DNA from: Candidatus Izemoplasmatales bacterium
Lineage (GTDB): Bacteria; Bacillota_I; Bacilli_A; Izemoplasmatales; Hujiaoplasmataceae
Reading direction: 5' to 3'
DNA: 64,000 nt
Assembly: GCA_041649275.1 (NCBI GenBank)
Contig: JBAZNL010000002.1
Location: forward strand, 128,690-192,689
The translations under genes and the position numbers were made by a program. Of this stretch, positions 43,982-54,400 are shown piece by piece; within the stretch, counting starts at the first letter, position 1, and each line of letters begins with the position of its first letter. Below the pieces are notes generated by a model. That model was not told the origin of the DNA. It ran no database searches and worked only from the letters and a program-made list of their open reading frames with translations.

Positions 43982-44926
43982 GTGAAGGAGAAGAAGCCCC
44001 TCACCAGGACCGAGAAGGCGATCCGCCGCTTCAAGCGGATGAAGAAGAACCGCCGCGCCCGCTTCCTTGGCACGATGATCAACCCGACCCGCTTCCACAA
44101 GAGCCAGATCAAGTTCCTCCTGATCCTGGTGCCGATGCTCGCGGTCACGATCCTGCCGCTCATCTTCATCGTCTCGCACGCCTTCAAGCCGCTCGACGAA
44201 CTCTACGCCTACCCGCCGCGGATCTTCGCCTCGCGGCTCACGCTCGACAACTTCGCCAACCTCTTCACGGTCGCCTCGCAGACGGGCGTGCCGTTCTCCC
44301 GCTACCTCTTCAACAGCCTCGTCTCCTCGGCGCTCGTGATCTTCCTGTCGATGCTGATCGGGTCGCTCGCGGCCTATTCGTTCTCCTTCCTGAAGTACAA
44401 GGGGAAGCAGACGATGTTCGCAATCAACCAGGTCGCGATCATGATCGTCCCGGTGGCGGTCGCGGTCCCGCGCTTCATCGTCCTCTCGGCGCTCGGGATC
44501 ACCGACACGATGTGGGCCCACGTGATCCCGCTGCTCGCGATGCCGGTCGGCGTGTTCCTCGTCAAGCAGTTCATGGACCAGGTTCCGCGCGAACTCTACG
44601 AGGCGTCGGTGATCGACGGCGCGAACAACTTCCAGATCTACCGGAGCGTCGTCCTGCCGCTCGTCAAGCCGGCGCTCGCGACGGTCGCGATCCTCTGCTT
44701 CCAGGCCGCCTGGAACAACTCCGGGACCTCGGAGCTGTACGTCACGAACGAAGCCCTCAAGACCCTTCCGTACTATTTCTCGACGCTGACGCTGGGGACG
44801 TCGGCGATCGCCGCGCAGGGGATGAGCGCGGCCGCGAACCTGATCATGTTCGCGCCCAACATCATCCTCTTCGTGGTCCTGCAGAACAGCGTCATGAACA
44901 CGATGGCGTACTCGGGGATCAAGTGA
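43982..44926 (+). CDS. Sugar ABC transporter permease (MalG type)
   Basis: 314 aa, GTG start with RBS GAGAGGAGG. A very basic N-terminal extension of about 40 residues (KEKKPLTRTEKAIRRFKRMK) precedes the first membrane segment. Six membrane segments and the EAA loop EASVIDGANNFQIYRSVVLPL are clear. Forms the heteromeric channel with the permease at 43068. Its stop overlaps the next start by one base. The extension is longer than in most MalG-type permeases. Confidence 0.92.
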   Translation: MKEKKPLTRTEKAIRRFKRMKKNRRARFLGTMINPTRFHKSQIKFLLILVPMLAVTILPLIFIVSHAFKPLDELYAYPPRIFASRLTLDNFANLFTVASQTGVPFSRYLFNSLVSSALVIFLSMLIGSLAAYSFSFLKYKGKQTMFAINQVAIMIVPVAVAVPRFIVLSALGITDTMWAHVIPLLAMPVGVFLVKQFMDQVPRELYEASVIDGANNFQIYRSVVLPLVKPALATVAILCFQAAWNNSGTSELYVTNEALKTLPYYFSTLTLGTSAIAAQGMSAAANLIMFAPNIILFVVLQNSVMNTMAYSGIK

Positions 44927-47025
44927 TGAAGGCGAAGAAGCTTCTGATCGTCGTCCTGACGGCGATCCTGACGTTTTCCTTCGCCGCGGCGCGCGCCCCG
45001 CGCGCCGAAGCGCTCTCCGCCTACCGCACCTACACGCTCGACCGCAACGGCCGGCTCGTCACCACGAACGAGGCCTACGAGGCCGTCGGGATGATCCGCC
45101 AGCTCTCCGACGGGACCACCCTGTCGGGCGCGAAGGACCTCTTCATCGACGCCGGGGGCTACCTCTACGTCGCCGACACCGGCAACCGCCGGATCGTCGT
45201 CCTCGACCCGGACTACCAGGTCGTCTGCAGCTTCGGATCCGACCTCCTCGTCAAGCCGCTCGGCGTCTACGTCCGCGACGGGCTCGTCTACATCGCCGAC
45301 TACGGTCTGGGCGCGCAGGCGACCGACCTCGGCGCGATCCACGTCTACGCCTTCGACAAGGACACCGCGACCGCGACCCTCGCGGCGTCGCTCTCGACGC
45401 CGGAATCGGCGCTCCTCGAGGTCGACGGGTTCATCTTCCGGCCGATGAAGATCGCGGTCGATTCCGACCACACGATGTACATCGTGAACGAAGGCACGAC
45501 CTCGGGCGTGCTGATGGTCAACGCCGACAACCATTTCGTGAACTACTTCGCCTCGAACTCCGTCGAGATCTCCTTCTGGGACCGGATCCAGCGGATCGTC
45601 TACCAGAACAACGAGAACGTCACCCTGACGAAGAACATCCCGACGCCGGTCGCGAACGTCACCCTCGACGGCAAGGGCTACTTCTACACCGTCACCCAGA
45701 CGGCGATCTCCGACTCCGCCACCGGCTCCAACCTGAAGAAGGTGTCGATCGGCGGCACGAACTACTTCCCGACCGACATGTACGTCTACCGCGACGTCGT
45801 GGACGCCGCGACGGGGGCGGTCGGCAACGTCTACGCGGTCACCTCGCGGGGCTTCCTGATGGAATACGACAACCGCGGGAACCTGCTCTTCCAGTGGGGC
45901 GGCGAAGGCACCGCCAACGACAAGCTCGGCCTGTTCCTCTCCGCCTCCGCGGTCGCCGTCGACCCCGACGGCAACGTCCTCGTCGTCGACGACCACGCCA
46001 GCCGCAACTCGATCCAGATCTTCCGCGAGACCGGCTTCGCGAGCAAGGTGCACGAGGCCCTCGACCTCTACAACCAGGCCCGCTACGTCGAGTCGATCGG
46101 CGTCTGGACCGACGTCCTCCGCTACAACTCGATGTTCGACATGGCCTACGAGGGCATCGGTCTCGGCTACATGATGAACGAGCAGTACGACCTCGCGCTC
46201 GAGAACTTCGAGATCGCCTACGACAAGGCCGACTACTCCGAAGCCTACTGGGAGATCCGCAACCTCTGGATGACCGAGCACTTCGGCACGCTGTTGATCG
46301 CGACGGCCACGGTCCTCGCCGTCGCCTTCGCCGCCGCCTGGGCGGACCGGCGGTTCCGCATCTTGTCCCCCGTCCGCAAGGCGGTCGCCTCCCTCGGCGG
46401 AATTCCGCTCTTACGAGAGACCGCGTACATGTTCCGCTTCATCCGCCATCCGGCGGACGCCTGCTACGAGGTCAAGGCGAAGAAGAAGGTCTCGGTCGCG
46501 ACCGCGTTCTTCGTGCTCGCGCTCCTCTTCGGGCTCTACGTCGTCTCGATGGTTTCGACCGGATTCGTCTTCAACGGCTTCGTGATCGAGGAGACGATCC
46601 TCGTGAACGAGGCGCTCGCGATCGTCCTGCCGATCCTCGTGTTCGTCTTCGCGAACTACCTGATGAGCTCGCTGATGGAAGGCGAGGGCACCCTCAAGGC
46701 GACCTTCGTCAACACGATCGGGGCGCTCATGCCGGTCTTCCTCGTGTTCCCGTTCGCGATCCTGGTCTCCAACGCGATCACCCTGAACGAGTCGTTCCTG
46801 TACACGTTCTCGATCGCGGGGATGCTTCTGTGGAGCGGTGTGCTGCTCTTCTTCAACATCAAGGAAACGCACAACTATTCCGTCGGCCAGACCGTCGTCA
46901 ACCTCTTCCTCACGGTCCTGATGATGGTCGTCCTCATCGTCGTGATGATCATGGTGTACCTGATGGTGCTCCAGGTGGCCAATTTCGTCGGCGACGTCGT
47001 GAAGGAGCTGATTCTCCGTGATTAG
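44926..47025 (+). CDS. NHL-propeller / TPR / YIP1-like membrane fusion protein
   Basis: 699 aa. Signal peptide (MKAKKLLIVVLTAILTFSFA), then an extracytoplasmic beta-propeller with NHL-type repeats (DLFIDAGGYLYVADTGNRRIVVLD; about residues 60-370), two TPR-like helical pairs (about 372-440), a membrane helix (about 450-468), a cytoplasmic basic segment, and a C-terminal domain of five or more membrane helices (about 520-690) of YIP1-like type. It sits between two permease pairs with 1-nt and 8-nt overlaps, so it must be made along with them. The join of a propeller sensor outside with a YIP1-like membrane domain suggests a scaffold or glycan sensor for the importers. The function is not established. 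Confidence 0.65.
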   Translation: MKAKKLLIVVLTAILTFSFAAARAPRAEALSAYRTYTLDRNGRLVTTNEAYEAVGMIRQLSDGTTLSGAKDLFIDAGGYLYVADTGNRRIVVLDPDYQVVCSFGSDLLVKPLGVYVRDGLVYIADYGLGAQATDLGAIHVYAFDKDTATATLAASLSTPESALLEVDGFIFRPMKIAVDSDHTMYIVNEGTTSGVLMVNADNHFVNYFASNSVEISFWDRIQRIVYQNNENVTLTKNIPTPVANVTLDGKGYFYTVTQTAISDSATGSNLKKVSIGGTNYFPTDMYVYRDVVDAATGAVGNVYAVTSRGFLMEYDNRGNLLFQWGGEGTANDKLGLFLSASAVAVDPDGNVLVVDDHASRNSIQIFRETGFASKVHEALDLYNQARYVESIGVWTDVLRYNSMFDMAYEGIGLGYMMNEQYDLALENFEIAYDKADYSEAYWEIRNLWMTEHFGTLLIATATVLAVAFAAAWADRRFRILSPVRKAVASLGGIPLLRETAYMFRFIRHPADACYEVKAKKKVSVATAFFVLALLFGLYVVSMVSTGFVFNGFVIEETILVNEALAIVLPILVFVFANYLMSSLMEGEGTLKATFVNTIGALMPVFLVFPFAILVSNAITLNESFLYTFSIAGMLLWSGVLLFFNIKETHNYSVGQTVVNLFLTVLMMVVLIVVMIMVYLMVLQVANFVGDVVKELILRD

Positions 47026-49342
47026 GAAGAAACTGGTCCTCGCCGCGCTCGTCGTCGTCTTCTCGGCGGCCTTCATGGTCCCCGTCCTCTCCGCCCTCCG
47101 GGACGGCCGCACCGGCATCTCGATCGAGGCCTCCTACGCGCTCTCGACAGGCTCGAACTTCTTCGGCAAAGTCGAGGACACGACCCCCGCACCGGTCCCC
47201 GACGACGTCGCCGCGACGCTCGTGACGAAGCAGTACGCCCTCGTCGCGACCGTCGGCGACCTCTCCCTCTACGTCCGCGAACGCTTCTTCCAGATCGCCG
47301 TGTACGATGCGGCGGCGGACTACCTCTGGTACTCCGTCTATCCCGAGTACCTGTCGCTCGGCTACTCGGGCGCGTCCCGCTTCTTCATCGAATCGGGCGT
47401 CGTGATCGAATACTACAACATGGACAATATCCAGCAGGAGGATTCGAAATCCTACCTCTCCGGATCGAAGTACAACGTCGGGATCACCTACGACTACGAG
47501 ACCGTCGCGGACGGCGTGCTCGCGCACCTCGACTTCGCCGACCTGGCGATCAAGTTCGACGTCGTCGTCCGGCTCGACGAAGGCCGGCTCGTCGTCTCGA
47601 TGCCGCGCGACTCGATCGTCGAGGAGCAGATCGAGGAACCCTTCCTCAATCTCGACGGATCGACCGGCATCCGGATCGTCGAGAACAAGCTGAAGGCGGT
47701 CTACCTCTTCCCGTACTTCGGCGCGAACAACTACCAGATCAACGGCTACGCCTTCGTCCCGGACGGTTCGGGGGCGCTCCTCCGCTACACCGACCAGCGG
47801 TCCGCGACCGCCTACGTCGAACGCATCTACGGCGTCGACGAGGGCATCGGCCAGTCCGAGACCACGGCCGCCTCATGGTATCTGAACGAGGAGCTGACCG
47901 CGACCCTCCCGGTCTACGGGATCAACCACGGCTACCGCCAGGCGGCCTTCCTCGCGGTCGTCACGGCCGGATCGGGGACGACGGAGATCCACTCCTATCC
48001 CTACGGCTACATGACCTACACGATCAACACCACCTTCTTCAAGTTCATCGTGCGCGAACGCTACACGATCCAGACGTCCTCGAACGCCTCCGACTCCTTC
48101 CAACTCATCAACAAGGATCCGTACCCCTCCGACTTCACGGTCGAGTACCGCTTCCTGGCGGGCGAGGACGCCTCCTACGCCGGCATGGCCAAATCCTACC
48201 GCGACTTCCTCGGGATCGTTCCCGACGGCGCGGCCGGACGGGCGGCGACGCTGATCCAGGCGATCGGACTCGATTACAAGCGCGGTCTCTTCGGAAAGGA
48301 CTACGTCGCCGCGACGACCTACGCCGACCTCGACCGGATCGTCACCGAACTCGGGGACGCGGGCGTCGACCTCGACGTCGCCTACCTCGGCTGGAACGCC
48401 GGCGGCTTCTACGACAACGTCGGCGCGACGCCGCGGGCCTCGACGCTCCTCGGCGGCACCGTCGCCTGGAAGGACCTGGTCGCGGGACTGGCCGCCTCCG
48501 GAACCGGTCTCTACGCCTACGCCGACCCGCTCGTCGCCTTCTCGGCGGCGCTCGGCGACGGCGTCGTGAAGAAGATCACCCTGACCAACTTCGCCACCGA
48601 CGCGATGGTCACCTCGCTCTTCCCGGGCGTCTGGTTCCGAAGCCCCGCGGCCGTCGCGGAGTCGATCCTCGACGTTGCCGCCCGGTACGAACGCCTCGGC
48701 GTCGGCGCCTTCGCGCTCGACACCGTCGGCGAGGAACTCTTCAGCTACCGCGAGGACGGCGTCGACCGTTACCGCGAACAGACGCTGGCGATCCTCACGG
48801 CCGAACTGGCGGAACTGGACGCATACGACCTCGCGCTCTACCGTCCGAACGGATATCTCTGGAACCTGATCGACGCCTATCTCCTCGCGCCGATCGAGTC
48901 GAACAAGTACGCCTACGTGACCGACTCGGTGCCGTTCGTCTCGCTCGTCCTGCACGGCGCGGCCGACCTCTACTCGCCGTACGTGAACTACGTCTCCGAC
49001 GATGCCGTGTTCGCCCTCCGGCTGATCGAGTACGGCATCATGCCTTCCTTCCTGATCACCGCCGAGCCGACGCATCGGCTCCGCTACACCAACTCCGCCT
49101 ACGTCTACACCTCGCACTACGACCTCTGGAAGGACACGATCGCGGCGATGCACGCCGAGGTCGGAGGCGTCCTCGGGACCGTCGCCGGCGAGACGATGAC
49201 CTACCACCGCTACGTCGCCGACGGCGTCGCCGAGACGACCTACGGAAACGGCGTCCGGATCTACGTGAACTACGGCGAGACCGACTTCAACGCCGGCGGG
49301 ACCACGGTCCCGGCCGGATCCGCCCGGGCGGTGAGACCGTGA
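47018..49342 (+). CDS. DUF5696-like exported protein
   Basis: 774 aa, GTG start inside the end of the previous gene (RBS GGAGCTG). N-terminal signal anchor (about residues 5-26), a beta-sandwich first half (YRTVG...EYYNMDNIQQE ... FPYFGANNYQINGYAFVPDGSG), and an alpha/beta barrel-like second half (LDVAYLGWNAGGFYDNV, GVGAFALDTVGEELFS, LALYRPNGYLW). The order permease - YIP1 protein - this protein - permease is, to my recollection, the setting in which DUF5696 proteins occur in Paenibacillus-type bacteria. The barrel half with Asp/Glu-rich strand ends could be a glycoside hydrolase, but no catalytic pair can be assigned. Overlaps the next permease by 4 nt. Confidence 0.55.
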   Translation: MIRKKLVLAALVVVFSAAFMVPVLSALRDGRTGISIEASYALSTGSNFFGKVEDTTPAPVPDDVAATLVTKQYALVATVGDLSLYVRERFFQIAVYDAAADYLWYSVYPEYLSLGYSGASRFFIESGVVIEYYNMDNIQQEDSKSYLSGSKYNVGITYDYETVADGVLAHLDFADLAIKFDVVVRLDEGRLVVSMPRDSIVEEQIEEPFLNLDGSTGIRIVENKLKAVYLFPYFGANNYQINGYAFVPDGSGALLRYTDQRSATAYVERIYGVDEGIGQSETTAASWYLNEELTATLPVYGINHGYRQAAFLAVVTAGSGTTEIHSYPYGYMTYTINTTFFKFIVRERYTIQTSSNASDSFQLINKDPYPSDFTVEYRFLAGEDASYAGMAKSYRDFLGIVPDGAAGRAATLIQAIGLDYKRGLFGKDYVAATTYADLDRIVTELGDAGVDLDVAYLGWNAGGFYDNVGATPRASTLLGGTVAWKDLVAGLAASGTGLYAYADPLVAFSAALGDGVVKKITLTNFATDAMVTSLFPGVWFRSPAAVAESILDVAARYERLGVGAFALDTVGEELFSYREDGVDRYREQTLAILTAELAELDAYDLALYRPNGYLWNLIDAYLLAPIESNKYAYVTDSVPFVSLVLHGAADLYSPYVNYVSDDAVFALRLIEYGIMPSFLITAEPTHRLRYTNSAYVYTSHYDLWKDTIAAMHAEVGGVLGTVAGETMTYHRYVADGVAETTYGNGVRIYVNYGETDFNAGGTTVPAGSARAVRP

Positions 49343-50445
49343 AGCGGCTTCTTCGGAAGTTGTACGACACCGTCCTCGCCAAGCCGGTCGCGGGTCTGAA
49401 GACCCTCATCGGAAAGGCGTCGCGGGCGCTCACGTCCAAGGTCGTCGAACCGCTGCGGGTGTGGCGGATCCGGACCGTCGACCCCGTCCTCGCGAAGGTC
49501 GGACGCGCCCTCGGGCTGCCCACCGTCGCCCGCTTCCTGCGGCGGATCCCGCAGAAGTGGAAGAACATGCTCTACGGATACCTGTTCGTGATGCCCTGGC
49601 TCTTCGGCCTTGGGTTGATCGGGATCCCGCTGCTCTCCAAGTCGATCCGGATGGCGCTCTCGGAGAAGTACTACTTCATCACCGGGGTCGGCTGGCAGAT
49701 TTCCGGCGAATGGTACGAGTTCACCCAGTTCAAACGCATCTTCGCCGACCAGCCGTGGCATCTCGAACAGATCGTCGGCACCTTCCAGGACGTCGCCCTC
49801 GTGGTGCCCCTGGTGGTCGTCTTCGCCCTCATCCTCGCGCTCATGCTCAACCAGCGGATCAAGGGACGCGCCGTCTTCCGGACGATCTTCTTCATCCCCG
49901 TGATCCTGCTTTCCGGCAACATGCTCTCGAACTTCTCGAACAGCGGCCTGCTCACGGTCCCGGCGATCGCGAACGGCACGATCTCGCGGCTCCTCGCCGA
50001 GTACTTCCCGGAATTCTTCGCGACGATCGTGACGACCGCCTTCACCAAGATCGTCCTGATCCTCTGGCTCTCCGGGGTGCAGATCCTGATCTTCCTCGCC
50101 GGCCTGCAGAAGATGGACCGCTCGACCTACGAAGCCGCCGAGATCGACGGCGCCTCGATGTGGGAGACGTTCTGGAAGATCACCCTGCCGGCGCTGATCC
50201 CGCTCATGTACATCAACGTGATCTACACCACCGTGATCTACGCCAACCTGTCGAACAACGCGATCGTGCAGATCATCACGACGCGGTCGTCGGAACAGGG
50301 ATCGCTCTCGGGGACGCTCGTCGACCAGATCAACTTCGGCCGCGCGTACTCGGCGGCGCTCTCGTGGATCCTGTTCGCGATCGAACTCACCGTCATCGGC
50401 GCCTATGCCGGCATCATCCGGCTGGCGTCGAAGCGGTACGAATAG
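49339..50445 (+). CDS. Sugar ABC transporter permease (MalF type), second importer
   Basis: 368 aa, GTG start overlapping the previous stop. The first 75 residues are cytoplasmic, basic and amphipathic, with repeated 'V-x-K-P-hydrophobic' units (VLAKPVAGLKTLIGK, VLAKVGRAL), before the first membrane segment (LYGYLFVMPWLFGLG). Six segments follow, with the EAA loop EAAEIDGASMWETFWKITLPAL. It pairs with the permease at 50456. No solute-binding gene stands right beside this pair; either of the two binding proteins upstream or the DUF5696-like protein may serve it. Confidence 0.9.
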   Translation: MKRLLRKLYDTVLAKPVAGLKTLIGKASRALTSKVVEPLRVWRIRTVDPVLAKVGRALGLPTVARFLRRIPQKWKNMLYGYLFVMPWLFGLGLIGIPLLSKSIRMALSEKYYFITGVGWQISGEWYEFTQFKRIFADQPWHLEQIVGTFQDVALVVPLVVVFALILALMLNQRIKGRAVFRTIFFIPVILLSGNMLSNFSNSGLLTVPAIANGTISRLLAEYFPEFFATIVTTAFTKIVLILWLSGVQILIFLAGLQKMDRSTYEAAEIDGASMWETFWKITLPALIPLMYINVIYTTVIYANLSNNAIVQIITTRSSEQGSLSGTLVDQINFGRAYSAALSWILFAIELTVIGAYAGIIRLASKRYE

Positions 50446-50455
50446 GAGGCCGGCC

Positions 50456-51415
50456 ATGACAACCAACCGCAAGGCGAAGTTCCGCCGGCTGATGCTCGGC
50501 CGGCGCGGCAACGACGGCCTCCTCTTCAAGATCGTCATGTACGTCCTGCTCGTCGGCATCAGCTTCATCTTCCTGTATCCGCTCCTGTCGATGCTGTCGA
50601 TGTCGGTGATGTCGCTCGAGGACCTGATCGACGCGACGATCGCCTGGATCCCCCGCAACCTCACCCTCGCCAACTACGCGACGGCGTTCTCCTGGATGAA
50701 CTTCGGCGAGGCGCTCAAGGCGTCGCTTCAGGTCTCGGTCTACCCGACGCTTGCGACCGTCGTCTCCTCGGCGCTCATCGGCTACGGCTTCGCCCACTTC
50801 CGGTTCTTCGGGAGAAAGGCGCTGATGGCGCTGATGGTGGCGATGTTCCTGATCCCCTCGGTCCTCACCTACATCCCGACGACGGTCCTCTACAACGACC
50901 TCTCCGTCTTCGGGATCCCGCTGAACCTGACCGAGTCGATCCGCGCCTTCACGATCCCGGCGATGCTCGGCAACGGCATCCGCCAGACGATCTTCATCCT
51001 CATCTTCTACCAGTTCTTCCGCATCATCCCGAGCGAACTCTACGAGGCGGCGGCGGTGGACGGATCCGGCGTGGTCCGGACCTTCCTCACGATCGCGGTC
51101 CCGATGGCGGCGCCGGCGTTCCTGATCTGCGGGCTGTACTCGTTCGTCTGGTACTGGAACGAGACGGCACTCGCCCGCGCCTACTTCGGGAACACCTACA
51201 CGACGCTCCCGATGGCGCTCGAAGCCTACATCAACACCTACCGCTCGCTGTACGCGCAGGGCCAGGTCAACCTCGACTCGGTCTCCTCGACGTACAACCT
51301 CGGCGTGCAATACGCGATGACCCTGATCACGATCGTCCCGCTTCTCGTCGTCTACCTCTTCCTGCAGAAGTGGTTCGTCGAGGGCGTCGACCGTTCGGGC
51401 ATCGCCGGCAACTGA
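50456..51415 (+). CDS. Sugar ABC transporter permease (MalG type), second importer
   Basis: 319 aa from ATG 50456 with a perfect TAGGAGG RBS. Six membrane segments and the EAA loop EAAAVDGSGVVRTFLTIAVPMA. It differs clearly from the MalG-type protein at 43982, so this is a second importer and not a copy. Last membrane gene of the locus; a 50-nt gap without promoter leads to the giant lipoprotein. Confidence 0.92.
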   Translation: MTTNRKAKFRRLMLGRRGNDGLLFKIVMYVLLVGISFIFLYPLLSMLSMSVMSLEDLIDATIAWIPRNLTLANYATAFSWMNFGEALKASLQVSVYPTLATVVSSALIGYGFAHFRFFGRKALMALMVAMFLIPSVLTYIPTTVLYNDLSVFGIPLNLTESIRAFTIPAMLGNGIRQTIFILIFYQFFRIIPSELYEAAAVDGSGVVRTFLTIAVPMAAPAFLICGLYSFVWYWNETALARAYFGNTYTTLPMALEAYINTYRSLYAQGQVNLDSVSSTYNLGVQYAMTLITIVPLLVVYLFLQKWFVEGVDRSGIAGN

Positions 51416-51465
51416 TCGACCCAAGGGATTTTCGCAACAAGAAAATACAGATGGAGGAAAAGCAC

Positions 51466-54400
51466 ATGAGAAAAGCAGCACTGGCATTCGTCATCGCCGT
51501 CGTCCTGTTCGGTCTCGCCGCATGCGATCCAATCACAACCGCGACGACCACCGCGACGACCGCGCCGACGACGGTCACCACGACCACGACCGAGCATGTC
51601 GACCAGGCCCCGACGATTGCGGGCATCGACGACGTGACGATCGAGAAGAACGCCGGCTTCGCGCCGCTCGCGGGCGTCACCGCGACCGACCCCGAGGACG
51701 GCGACATCAGCGACGATGTCCGATACACGGGCAACGTCAACCCGAACGCGGTCGGCGTCTACACCCTGACCTACACGGTCACCGACTCGTACGGCAACGT
51801 GACGACCGAACAGCGCGTCGTCACCGTCGTCCTCACCGACACCCAGGCCCCGATCCTCGCCGGCATCGGCGCGATCACGATCTACGTCGGCGAGAGCTTC
51901 GATCCGGAAGACGGCGTCTCGGCGATCGACACGATCGACGGCGAGGTCGACTTCTCCGTCGACGGCACGGTCGACGTCTGGACCCCGGGCGAATACACCC
52001 TCGCCTACGCGGCCGAGGACGCCGCCGGGAACGAAGCGGAACAGAACCGCGTCGTCACCGTCACCTACGGCGACTTCGTCTTCGGCGAACCGACCCTCGT
52101 CGACGATTCCGCCTTCACGGCGAACGGCGAACTGCTCACCTACGCCCCTGTCGCCGGCGGCGTCATCAACGCCGGAATCGCCCCCTTCACCTACGTGAAG
52201 GTGACCTTCACCGGTTCCGCCGCGACCGCCGGTTCGGTCGGCATCGAACTCGGAACCCTCGTCGGCAGCATCGCCGAGATCGCCGTCGGGACGACCTCCG
52301 GATCGGCCGAAGCGGTCTACGTCCTGCTTGCGCCGCTCACCGACGCGACCCTGACGATCGACACCAATGGGCTCGTCCTCGACTTCTCCGTCGAAATCGC
52401 CTTCGCCGAGATCCGCGACCTCGTCGCGCCGGTCCTGAACCTCCCGTCCGACGAAATCGGCTACCCGGTGAACTATCCGCTCGCCGACCTCGAGGCGCTC
52501 CTGCGCGCGAACGTGACGGCGGTCGACGACATCGACGGTAACGTCACCGCTTCGGTCACCGTCGACCTCGGCGACCTCGACCTCGCGACCGTCGGCCTCT
52601 ACACCGTCGTCTACGCGGTCGTCGACGCCGGCGGCAACGAGACCACCCTCGAACGGACCGTCGTGATCGGCAACCAGGTCGATTCCGGCATCCTCACCGA
52701 CCCGACCTTCCAGAACCAGGGCGACGGCCTGTGGAACGAAAAATCCAACAACGGCGACGCCGACATCTCCTACAACGCCACCGAAGGCACGATGGACGTG
52801 CTGATCAACTCGCTCGGCGGCTGGGCATCCGCCGCGGGCGCGTACTACAAGGAAAGCTCGCTCGTCATGGAAGCCGACGTGTGGTACCAGTTCACCTTCA
52901 CGGTCCGGACTTCGGAAGCCCGCAAGATGATGTTCCGCATGGGCATGGCCCTCGGCGGGTCGCCGTGGTACGACGACTTCGACGGCAACTCGAACGGCCA
53001 CATCCTCAACCTCACGACCGACTGGCAGACCTTCAGCTTCTACTTCAAGCTCGACGACCTCGTCGGATCCGACGGTTCTGAACTGTTCGGCATCGAACTG
53101 AACCTCGGCTGGGTCAACTACGAGAACGCCGGCATCGGCGGCACGACCTCCTTCAAGGACGTCTACCTCTACAAGATCACGACCTCCTTCGAAGCCCCGA
53201 CGATCACCCGGAACTACGGACCGACGCTTCCGACGAAACTCACCGTCGGCGACCCGCTCCCGAACTTCGCCGACTACGTCGTCGCGATGGACATGTCGCG
53301 CAACGTCCTGACCCCGACGATCGACTCCGCCGCCGTCAACATGAACGCGGAAGGCTCCTACGACGTCGTCTACAGCGTCACGGACGATCATGACATGACC
53401 ACCACCTACACCATCACCTTCCAGGTCTTCTCCGAAGCGAACGCCGACGTCGTCGGACCGGTCGTCACGATCAAGGACGGCGTCCCGACCTCCGTCGACC
53501 AGTTCACGAACCTCTCGGTCGACCTTACCCAGCTCGTCGACGTCGTCGACGCGGTCGACGGCATCCTCGCCGTCGACGCCTCGATGGTCGACGACGGCGG
53601 CCTCAACTTCGCCGTCGCCGGCGTCTACACCGTCACCTACACCGTCTACGACCAGTCCGGCAACGTCACCGTCTTCACGCAGGACGTCACCGTCGTCGAC
53701 AAGCAGGGCCCGGCGATCACGATCGGCGACTTCACGATCAACTTCGGCGACGCCTTCGACCCGTTCGTCGGTCTCTCCGTCGTCGACAACGTCGACGGCT
53801 CGATCGCCGTCGGAAACGTCACGGTCGACGGTCTCGACCAGTTCATGGTCGATGGCTTCGCGGCCGTCGAAGGCACCTTCGACATCACCTACACCGTCTC
53901 CGACGCGCTCGGAAACGTCGGGACCAAGACCGTCTCGGTCACCGTCACGGCGATCATCTGGGATACCGAGAACGCCCAGGACCTGCTTGCGGACGGCGTC
54001 CGCGACGAAGGCCCGACGCACTCGTCCGTCGCCTACGACGCGGTCGAGGGCGCGGTCGCGATCACCGCGATCGACCCGAACACCGATTCCTGGGACCGCG
54101 CCCGCTGGGTCTATTACTTCAACGCCGGCACCGAGATCATCGCCGGACAGACCTACCGGTTCGCCATCACCGTGAAGGCCACCGTCGCCACCGAACTGCA
54201 CTTCCGCGTCGGCGCGACGCTTTGGGTCGACCCGTGGATCGACGACTTCGACGGCGGCCTCACGACCGTCCTGATCGGCACCGACTACGTCACCTACCAG
54301 GTCGTCTTCACCGCCGACAAGTCGATGGTGAACGGCAACGCCAAGTTCCAGTTCATGTACGGATACCTGCCGACCGACGCCGGCAACACGATCTACGTGA

